Origin: Ignavibacteriales bacterium
GTDB lineage: Bacteria > Bacteroidota > Ignavibacteria > Ignavibacteriales > Melioribacteraceae
Assembly: GCA_020059785.1 (NCBI GenBank)
Contig: JAGVBL010000146.1
Location: 1-13,063 of the forward strand
Length of the DNA: 13,063 nt
Direction of reading: 5' to 3'
Shown here: in pieces, positions 1-5,660 of the stretch
Layout: the number at the start of each line of letters is the position of its first letter
How positions within the stretch are numbered: the first letter of the stretch is position 1
Notes under the pieces: model-generated
What the model saw: only the letters and a program-made list of their open reading frames with translations
Database searches by the model: none
Told to the model about the DNA's origin: nothing
Made by a program: the position numbers and the translations under genes

Positions 1-50
1 TACCGAACTACATATTAAAATCAGGTGAAGTAATTGCTGAAAAGGGGTGA
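1..50 (+). CDS. 3' end of an unidentified upstream gene (partial)
   Basis: The frame read from base 3 is open from the window edge and encodes the 15 residues PNYILKSGEVIAEKG, then ends in TGA (48-50), which is followed at once by an in-frame TAA (51-53). The 'xYxLKxGEVI' ending resembles the C-terminal beta-strand of amidohydrolase-type proteins, but 15 residues are too few to assign a family. The gene reads toward the pilus operon. It could also be chance open frame, because a 15-codon stretch proves little on its own. Confidence 0.35.
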   Translation, partial: PNYILKSGEVIAEKG

Positions 51-113
51 TAAGAATCGCCTCTTTACATGTAATATTTACCATAGATCTGTCATTTTAT
101 TTAAAATTTTTCT

Positions 114-141
114 TTGTATTATCTCCATCCTTTGCTATATT
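114..141 (+). promoter_or_regulatory. candidate extended -10 promoter upstream of pilins
   Basis: TTGTAT (114-119) and TATATT (136-141) are separated by 16 bases, and a TGC (133-135) directly precedes the -10 hexamer as in an extended -10 element. Transcription would start near 148 and leave a leader of about 130 nt before the GTG at 281. The match is by eye. Bacteroidota-type sigma factors prefer a TAnnTTTG element, which is not present here, so the assignment is weak. Confidence 0.3.
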
Positions 142-226
142 CAACATAACAAGATGAAAAAACTTCCACTTTCCGGACTGGTTTAATATTTGTCATAAGT
201 TAAGCGATGTGTTTTTAGATGGTTTT

Positions 227-255
227 TTGAGACGATCGGAAAAAATTACTGAAAT
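227..255 (+). promoter_or_regulatory. alternative candidate promoter close to pilin start
   Basis: TTGAGA (227-232) and TGAAAT (250-255) are separated by 17 bases, and would start transcription close to 262, just ahead of the ribosome binding site at 267-273. The -10 hexamer matches the consensus at four of six positions only. It competes with the 114-141 candidate, and neither is proven. Confidence 0.2.
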
Positions 256-280
256 TGAAAGTTTATAAAGGAATAATTTA

Positions 281-661
281 GTGGGTCAGCAACAACTCTT
301 ATTAATCTTGTTAGGTATTTTGGTTGTAGGCGTTGCAATCTTTGTTGGTATAAATCTATTCCGCGCTAATGCAATTGAAACAAAACGGGCAAATGTTACA
401 AATGAACTCGTTAATTTAGCTTCGCTTGCACAACAATATTATATGAAACCAAAAGCTCTTGGGGGAGGTGCCCGAACTTTTACCGGCTGGGTAGTTCCGG
501 ATGAATTAGAAACTACTGCTAATGGACATTTTACCGCAACTGTATTTACTGATAGTGTTGTTTTGATTGGCATAGGAAATGAGGTAGTTACTAATAACGA
601 TTCAATAAAGATACAATTAACAGTTAGATCAACATCGTTCAGGACTGTAATCATAAATTAA
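281..661 (+). CDS. type IV pilin-like protein 1 (leaderless, GTG start)
   Basis: A 126-residue small membrane-anchored protein, probably a pilus subunit. It begins MGQQQLLLI, then a hydrophobic helix to about residue 27, then a short amphipathic stretch (NLASLAQQYY, 45-54) as in the second half of a pilin alpha-1 helix, and a C-terminal beta-rich head starting at the ALGGG..FTGW.VP motif (59-73). There is no basic leader. If a prepilin peptidase acts, the cut would be after Gly2, and mature position 5 would be Leu rather than the usual Glu. The start is GTG with AAAGGAA at 267-273, seven bases upstream. It matches its downstream neighbour at roughly half of its residues, most strongly in the N-terminal helix and the QQYY/GGG/FTGW core, while the last 30 residues diverge. 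The function is inferred from architecture and from placement directly before pilC/pilB. It could be a minor pilin, with the ATG-started neighbour as the major one. Confidence 0.75.
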   Translation: MGQQQLLLILLGILVVGVAIFVGINLFRANAIETKRANVTNELVNLASLAQQYYMKPKALGGGARTFTGWVVPDELETTANGHFTATVFTDSVVLIGIGNEVVTNNDSIKIQLTVRSTSFRTVIIN

Positions 662-720
662 ACTAATTCTTTTATTCTAATTAATTAACATAAGTAACAA
701 CAAATCAACAGGAGTAAAAA

Positions 721-1107
721 ATGGGTCAACAACAACTTCTATTAATCGTACTTGGCGTTATCATTGTTGGTATCGCAGTAGTAGTAGGTATTAACGTATT
801 TACTGCAAGCAGCACACAAGCAAACAGAGATGCAGTTATTGCAGATATGACAAACCTGGCATCTTTAGCTCAGCAATATTATAGAAAACCACAAGCACTG
901 GGTGGCGGGGGAAATTCATTTACTGGATGGACAGTTCCTAGTCAATTGGATACGACTGGCAACGGTACATATACAGCAACAATTGCAGCTGGAGCTGTAA
1001 CAATTGTTGGAACCGGTAATGAAAAAGGAAACAATGGAACAACCAACGTTCAAGCTACCATGGTTGTAGGTCCTAATCAAATCACATCTACAACTATTAA
1101 CAATTAG
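721..1107 (+). CDS. type IV pilin-like protein 2 (leaderless; likely major subunit)
   Basis: A 128-residue paralogue of the preceding protein. It starts MGQQQLLLI at an ATG with a strong AGGAG (710-714), six bases upstream. Residues 6-27 form one hydrophobic helix, followed by the conserved NLASLAQQYY (45-54), ALGGGG (59-64) and FTGW.VP (67-73). The C-terminal half is rich in Thr, Asn and Gly and has no cysteines, so the disulfide loop of classical type IVa pilins is absent. The better start codon and Shine-Dalgarno, and the terminator directly behind it, fit a highly expressed structural subunit. Like its neighbour it lacks a charged leader and Glu5. I recall this MGQQQLLL family as hypothetical proteins of Ignavibacteria-like genomes; the pilin role is inferred from the helix, size and operon position. 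Confidence 0.78.
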   Translation: MGQQQLLLIVLGVIIVGIAVVVGINVFTASSTQANRDAVIADMTNLASLAQQYYRKPQALGGGGNSFTGWTVPSQLDTTGNGTYTATIAAGAVTIVGTGNEKGNNGTTNVQATMVVGPNQITSTTINN

Positions 1108-1132
1108 TTTTTTTCTCGAATTTTCTTAAATT

Positions 1133-1171
1133 GGAGGCGGCTAAAAATGAATGTAGCCGCCTTCTTTTTTT
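1133..1171 (+). terminator. Rho-independent terminator after the pilin pair
   Basis: GGCGGCTA (1136-1143) pairs perfectly with TAGCCGCC (1154-1161). The stem extends at its base by A-T, G-T wobble and G-C pairs (1133-1135 with 1162-1164), around a 10-nt loop. The run TTCTTTTTTT (1162-1171) follows the stem. This is the only GC-rich hairpin I found in the window. It ends 18 bases before the pilC start, so it probably attenuates transcription from the pilins into the machinery genes. Confidence 0.9.
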
Positions 1172-1188
1172 ATTAAAGGGCAATTAAA

Positions 1189-2529
1189 ATGATTGAAGTT
1201 CGGTTCAATGCTCAAAAAAATAATGGTCAGGCAATTACCGGCAATTTAAGCGAGCCAACCTATAAGGAAGCTAAAAATAAGATTCATAAACTTGCCGAAA
1301 AACATCAGCTTAAAATCCAATCAATTGAGAAGAAAAGCTCATACATTTATAAAATTCGCCGTGGTAAAGAAAAACCAATTGTGGGAGAACAAAGAGCTTT
1401 TTCTAAAGATGAAGTTGCCAATGCTTTAAGAAAACTTGGTTACGAAGTAGTTTCTGTAAATAAAAAGTTATTGGATTTCAATTTAAAACCACCAGCACAG
1501 GATGTAGTATCATTTGTTAAAATTAGTGCTGAACTCTTGGAACAGAAGCTTCCGTATAGTGAAATATTAACGCTTTTGATTAACGATATTGAGAATAAAA
1601 CATTAAAAGAAACTTTGAAGCAGATTAATAACGAATTGAAAAAAGGTGCGGATAGCGAAACTACTTTTTTACGTTATCAGGGAGTATTTGGAAAATTTAC
1701 AGCTTATATGTTGGGATTAGCATCAAAAAGCGGAAATATGGCAGAGATTTATAAAGCAACTGCAAAATTTTTAGAGAGACAACAGGAGTTCAGAAAAAAT
1801 TTAAGAAGCGCTCTTATTACACCTCTTGTTACCTTGTTTGTTTTATTCCTCGCTGTAATTTTTTATGTCGGTTATATTTTTCCTGAGACTGCTAAATTAT
1901 TTGTGAAATTTAAAATTGATCTTCCACCATTAACCGCCGCAACTCTTGGAATAAGTGATTTCCTTATGAATAATATGTTATTAGTTACCCTGGCAATTAT
2001 TATTCCGCCAGTAATCTTTTGGCAATTTTCTAAAACAAAAAACGGAAGATTGTTTGTAGATCGCTTGATGCTCAAAATACCGATTATGGGTTCGCTAATT
2101 CATAAAACATTAATTGAAGTTTTTTGTAGAGTCTTCTATACACTTTACAGCGGGTCGGCAGAAAGTATTGAACCAATAAGAATTGCTGCCGAGGCAACAG
2201 GTAATACATATTTCGAAAACCAGATTAAGACTGTTGCAATTCCTCTTATGATTAAAAAAGGAATTGGAATTACAGATGCGTTTCAGGCAAGCGAAGTATT
2301 TACTGAAACAGCATTATCAAGATTTCATTCGGGCGAAGAAACCGGTACAATTAAAAACACTGCACTACAACTTGCAAATTACTACGAGAGCGAAACTGTT
2401 TTCAGATTGAAAAATGTTATTGAATTAATCCAGGTTGGAATTGCAATGGTTATTATGATTGTGATGATTGCACTTACATTGATCTCTGCAGAAACTGCAA
2501 CAATAAGCCCGAAATCACCGGTAATGTAA
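1189..2529 (+). CDS. pilC: type IV pilus inner-membrane platform protein PilC (GspF family)
   Basis: A 446-residue platform protein that couples the cytoplasmic ATPases to pilin insertion in the inner membrane. The two cytoplasmic GspF repeats are visible. The first (about 105-205) contains LASKSGNMAEIYK where the family usually has GE.SG. The second (about 305-405) has the classical GEETG (382-386). Hydrophobic segments lie at about 208-231, 261-280 and 411-433. The N-terminus of about 100 residues appears to contain two tandem short modules of the PilC N-terminal type (about 13-50 and 61-93, the second containing the segment DEVANALRKLGYEVVSV). The start ATG has AAAGGG (1175-1180), eight bases upstream. 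It sits 18 bases after the pilin terminator and 18 bases before pilB, so it probably leads the pilC-pilB unit. The family call is firm; choosing PilC over GspF relies on the neighbouring pilT. Confidence 0.93.
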   Translation: MIEVRFNAQKNNGQAITGNLSEPTYKEAKNKIHKLAEKHQLKIQSIEKKSSYIYKIRRGKEKPIVGEQRAFSKDEVANALRKLGYEVVSVNKKLLDFNLKPPAQDVVSFVKISAELLEQKLPYSEILTLLINDIENKTLKETLKQINNELKKGADSETTFLRYQGVFGKFTAYMLGLASKSGNMAEIYKATAKFLERQQEFRKNLRSALITPLVTLFVLFLAVIFYVGYIFPETAKLFVKFKIDLPPLTAATLGISDFLMNNMLLVTLAIIIPPVIFWQFSKTKNGRLFVDRLMLKIPIMGSLIHKTLIEVFCRVFYTLYSGSAESIEPIRIAAEATGNTYFENQIKTVAIPLMIKKGIGITDAFQASEVFTETALSRFHSGEETGTIKNTALQLANYYESETVFRLKNVIELIQVGIAMVIMIVMIALTLISAETATISPKSPVM

Positions 2530-2547
2530 AATATTTGAGGAATTAGA

Positions 2548-4335
2548 ATGATTGATACACAAATTGAAATGACTGATAAAATTGGCTACCTGCTGTTAAA
2601 GAAAGGTATTATCGATTCCAAAATTCTTGAGCAGTCATTAAAAATAAAAGATGCCGATCAGCTTAAACAAAAAAGAAATCTTGCCCAAATACTTGTTGAT
2701 GAATTTGGATTTGAGCACGATGTGATATTCAGGGAAGTGGCTGTTCTATATGCGTTTAAAGAATTAAATATCCACCCGGAAGAACTTTCCGAAGAGAGAG
2801 TAACTGAAATAAAAGGATTAATGAACAAACAGGGTACTGAAGTTCGAAAGATGCTTTTAGACCATCGTGTAATTCCATACCGTTTCGATGACAAAATAAA
2901 AGATAAACTTATTCTAGCCGCAGTTGATCCTACCGATAGAACACTTGCAAAAATTGCTTATTCCCTTAATGCAAAAAAATATGAAATAAATTACCTGAGA
3001 AAAAAAGATTACGAAAAACTAATAAACATGCTTGTTGTTTCCGAGAATGAATACTTAAAGCTGATTCAGGAAGCCGGTGAAGAAATTCAGGTAACCCAGG
3101 AAGAAGTTTCTATTAATGAAGAAGAACTTGATGCAGAAATAAATAAAAGTGCTCTTATAAATTTGATTGAAGCTGCACTGGTTGAAGGTGTTCGAAAAGG
3201 TGTGAGTGATATTCATCTTGTTCCCAAAAGCGGAAATAAAACCGAAATTCATTTTAGGCTGGATGGTAAATTACAATTATGGCATGTTCAGGAAGGAACT
3301 ATGCCGGAAGCTGTTATGGCGGTTGTTAAAGACCGGTCTAAAGGCCTCGACCGATTTGAAAGAGAAAGAGCACAGGATGGATTTATTCAAAGAGAAATTG
3401 ACGGACACATAATTCGTTTTAGAGTTTCGGTATTACCAACCGTTGGAACAGAATTAAAAAATAAATTTGAGAGTATTGTTATAAGAATTCTTGACGATCG
3501 GAAGGTAATTAAAGATTTGAGCAAGCTTGGTTTAACCGGCTATTCGAATAAAGCGTTTGTTAAAGCAATTACTCAACCACAAGGAATGATTATACTTACC
3601 GGTCCAACCGGTTCCGGTAAAAGTACAACCTTAATTGCAGCACTTTATCAGGTAATTAATCCTACTAAAAATGTTCTAACAGTAGAAGACCCCGTTGAAT
3701 ATGTAATTGAGGGTGCCCGTCAGCTTAAGATTGGTTATAAAATGAATTTTGAACAGGCTATAAGATCTATTCTCCGCCATGATCCCGATATTGTTCTTGT
3801 TGGTGAGATGCGTGATAAAGAAACTGCAGAAACTGCAATTAAACTTGCTAACACGGGACACTTAACATTTTCTACGTTACACACTAATGACGCGCCGAGT
3901 GCAGTTGCACGTTTGTTTAAAATGGGTGTTGAACCATTTTTGATTGCTTATGCTATTAATATTATTGTAGCACAAAGACTGATTAGAAAATTATGTACCG
4001 TTTGTAAGAAGAAAGTTGATAATATTGAGGAACATATTGCAAATACAGGGTTAGACATTAAAGATTGGATCGGTCATGAAATTTATGAAGCTGTTGGGTG
4101 CGATAAATGTAATCAGACAGGTTATAAAGGAAGAATGGCAATTCATGAAGCACTCTATTTCACAAAAGAAATTAGAAGGCAGATAGTGCGTTCCGGCGAA
4201 GAAGTTGATGAAGAAGCAATTAGAGATCAGGCAAGAAAAGATGGAACAATGAGTTTGAGAGATTCCGGATTCGAAAAAGTAAAATTAGGATTAACATCAA
4301 TTCAAGAAGTGATTGGCGCAACAATGGAAGATTAG
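2548..4335 (+). CDS. pilB: type IV pilus assembly ATPase PilB (GspE family)
   Basis: A 595-residue hexameric ATPase that powers pilus extension from the cytoplasmic face. Residues 1-165 form the MshEN/GSPII_E N-terminal region, followed by an acidic linker (175-197). The N2 domain has the DIHL motif (221-224) and AQDG (275-278). The motor carries Walker A GPTGSGKST (352-360), an intact Asp box EDPVEY (380-385), Walker B DPDIVLVGEMRD (412-423, Glu420) and a His box ending in TLHTNDA (443-449). A zinc-binding tetracysteine is present as C483-x2-C486 and C518-x2-C521, which is typical of PilB/GspE and absent from PilT. A short extra stretch (about 301-307, TELKNKF) interrupts the usual RVS.LPT..GE segment. 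The start is supported by GAGGAA (2537-2542). The gene follows pilC after 18 bases. Confidence 0.95.
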   Translation: MIDTQIEMTDKIGYLLLKKGIIDSKILEQSLKIKDADQLKQKRNLAQILVDEFGFEHDVIFREVAVLYAFKELNIHPEELSEERVTEIKGLMNKQGTEVRKMLLDHRVIPYRFDDKIKDKLILAAVDPTDRTLAKIAYSLNAKKYEINYLRKKDYEKLINMLVVSENEYLKLIQEAGEEIQVTQEEVSINEEELDAEINKSALINLIEAALVEGVRKGVSDIHLVPKSGNKTEIHFRLDGKLQLWHVQEGTMPEAVMAVVKDRSKGLDRFERERAQDGFIQREIDGHIIRFRVSVLPTVGTELKNKFESIVIRILDDRKVIKDLSKLGLTGYSNKAFVKAITQPQGMIILTGPTGSGKSTTLIAALYQVINPTKNVLTVEDPVEYVIEGARQLKIGYKMNFEQAIRSILRHDPDIVLVGEMRDKETAETAIKLANTGHLTFSTLHTNDAPSAVARLFKMGVEPFLIAYAINIIVAQRLIRKLCTVCKKKVDNIEEHIANTGLDIKDWIGHEIYEAVGCDKCNQTGYKGRMAIHEALYFTKEIRRQIVRSGEEVDEEAIRDQARKDGTMSLRDSGFEKVKLGLTSIQEVIGATMED

Positions 4336-4368
4336 TTAATCACATTAAACGTGAATAACTTATCTTTT
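4335..4368 (+). terminator. possible weak intrinsic terminator between pilB and pilT
   Basis: GTTA-A-TCAC (4335-4343) and GTGA-A-TAAC (4351-4359) can form a stem of two 4-bp blocks separated by one A-A mismatch, with a 7-nt loop, followed by the T-rich TTATCTTTTTCTTAT. The first base lies in the pilB stop codon. The stem is AT-rich and interrupted, so attenuation or mRNA stability is as plausible as termination. Confidence 0.4.
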
Positions 4369-4428
4369 TCTTATATTGCAAAAAGGAAATGGGAAAAAAA
4401 TATTTACCCAGAAATTCGGTAACTGTTG

Positions 4429-5655
4429 ATGATAGAACAAGCTAAACAAATCCTCTCTACATTTGCAAAGCAAATCCCACCAACCGTTTTTGGTCCTGAA
4501 CGTGTTCGATATATTATTGAAAATATCGATAGAATGACCCAGGAAGAAAAAATTCATGTACTTAACCTTGCAAATTATATTCTGACTGTTATGCTAGAAC
4601 GCAATGCCTCAGATGTTGAAATCGGTGGTTTCGGAGCTCAAAATTTTATTTGGTTCAGAATATATGGTAAAAAAGAGCGGATTAAAGAATTACCTCAATT
4701 TACAATTGATGAAGCATCAACTCTTATTGTATCTTTACTTAATAAAAATCAATCTCAATATTTGCTTCAGAATAGAAATCTCGATTTCAGTTACACTTAT
4801 AAATTAGATAAAATTTCCCGGTATGTTAGATTTAGAGCAGATGCTTATTTCGATCTGGATTCTCTCTCCTTAAATATGAGAGCAATTCAAGCAGCTGTTA
4901 GACCAATCGAATCCCTGGACTTTCATCCTTATGCAATTAAGACAATGAGTCATAACTTCATAAAATTCGGTTTGTCTTTAATTACGGGTATTACTGGTAG
5001 TGGTAAATCATCCACTCTTGATGCTATTATTGATTTTCATAATCAGTTTGACCCTTGCCATATTGTTATTATTGCAGCTCCGGTCGAGTATGTTCATACT
5101 TCAAAAGTTTCGATAATTAAGCATAGGGAAGTTGGTAGAGATGTCCTTTCATTTAAAGAGGGAGTAATTCAATCTTTACGTCAGGATCCCGATATTATAG
5201 TTATTGGTGAAATGCGAGATCCCGACACCATTTTAGCGGCTTTAGAGGTAACAGATACAGGTCATAAGGTATTTTCTACCTTACATACTTCTTCAGCTGT
5301 CGAATCGATAGACCGTATTATTGCAGAAGTTAACCCTGCAGAGCAAGAACGAGTCCGGAATAGATTGGCAGATGTTTTGATAAGTGTTGTATCACAAAAA
5401 CTGGTTCCGAGTCTTGATGGCAAGAGGGTTTTAGCTAAAGAAGTTCTAATTGTTACCCCAAGTGTAAAGGCAGCTATAAAGAATAATAATACCAGTGAAA
5501 TATATATGATGATTAATCAAGGTGGACAGCAAGGAATGGTAACTATGGAACAGGATTTGTTGAGACTATTTATGGAAAAGAGAATATCCAAAGAAAATGC
5601 GATTGCTTATTCAAATAATAAAACCAGAATACTTCAACTAATGAAGGGCGCTTAA
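4429..5655 (+). CDS. pilT: PilT-family (retraction-type) ATPase with altered Asp box
   Basis: A PilT-like hexameric ATPase expected to drive pilus retraction. In numbering that counts the TTG directly before the ATG as residue 1, it has an N-terminal extension of about 45 residues and then the N2 domain (ASDVEI, 61-66). It carries Walker A GITGSGKSS (188-196), Walker B DPDIIVIGEMRD (254-265, Glu262), a His box (GHKVFSTLHTSSA, 279-291) and the PilT C-terminal helices (SVVSQKLVP, 320-328; GGQQGMVTMEQDLL, 366-379). There is no tetracysteine, which separates it from PilB. The Asp box reads IIAAPVEYVH (215-224): the usual Glu-Asp pair is Ala-Ala at 217-218 (codons GCA GCT, 5074-5079). An in-frame stop at 4420-4422 limits the start to CTG 4423, TTG 4426 or ATG 4429; I chose ATG. 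No good Shine-Dalgarno is visible. PilU-like or regulatory roles are alternatives. Confidence 0.88.
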   Translation: MIEQAKQILSTFAKQIPPTVFGPERVRYIIENIDRMTQEEKIHVLNLANYILTVMLERNASDVEIGGFGAQNFIWFRIYGKKERIKELPQFTIDEASTLIVSLLNKNQSQYLLQNRNLDFSYTYKLDKISRYVRFRADAYFDLDSLSLNMRAIQAAVRPIESLDFHPYAIKTMSHNFIKFGLSLITGITGSGKSSTLDAIIDFHNQFDPCHIVIIAAPVEYVHTSKVSIIKHREVGRDVLSFKEGVIQSLRQDPDIIVIGEMRDPDTILAALEVTDTGHKVFSTLHTSSAVESIDRIIAEVNPAEQERVRNRLADVLISVVSQKLVPSLDGKRVLAKEVLIVTPSVKAAIKNNNTSEIYMMINQGGQQGMVTMEQDLLRLFMEKRISKENAIAYSNNKTRILQLMKGA

Positions 5656-5660
5656 AAAAA

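Larger units (their letters stand above)
51..280 (+). other. intergenic leader region upstream of the pilin operon
   Basis: These 230 bases hold no convincing gene. The stretch is AT-rich, with TTTAAAATTTTT near 101-111, and is the only long gap in the window, so the pilin promoter should lie here. I see two sigma70-like candidates (114-141 and 227-255) and no strong hairpin terminator for the upstream gene. I also see no sigma54-type GG-N10-GC element, which drives pilin genes in some other bacteria. Confidence 0.6.

Noticed and set aside
101..112. TTTAAAATTTTT as terminator of the upstream gene
   Set aside because: Only an A-T palindrome with almost no loop and no GC stem; not a credible terminator.
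154..186. Ten-codon frame MKKLPLSGLV upstream of the pilins
   Set aside because: No ribosome binding site and no sign of coding bias; too short to support as a gene or leader peptide.
190..220. TTGTCA with TTAGAT as pilin promoter
   Set aside because: The -35 is good (five of six) but the spacer is 19 bases and the -10 matches at only three positions; other candidates are no worse.
3206..3412. 68-codon + strand frame inside pilB
   Set aside because: Lies in another frame across the conserved N2 domain of PilB; no independent evidence.
4389..4445. 18-codon mini-ORF overlapping the pilT start as a gene
   Set aside because: The AAAGG before it is only two bases from the ATG, too close for normal initiation. 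Kept as an observation, not as a CDS.
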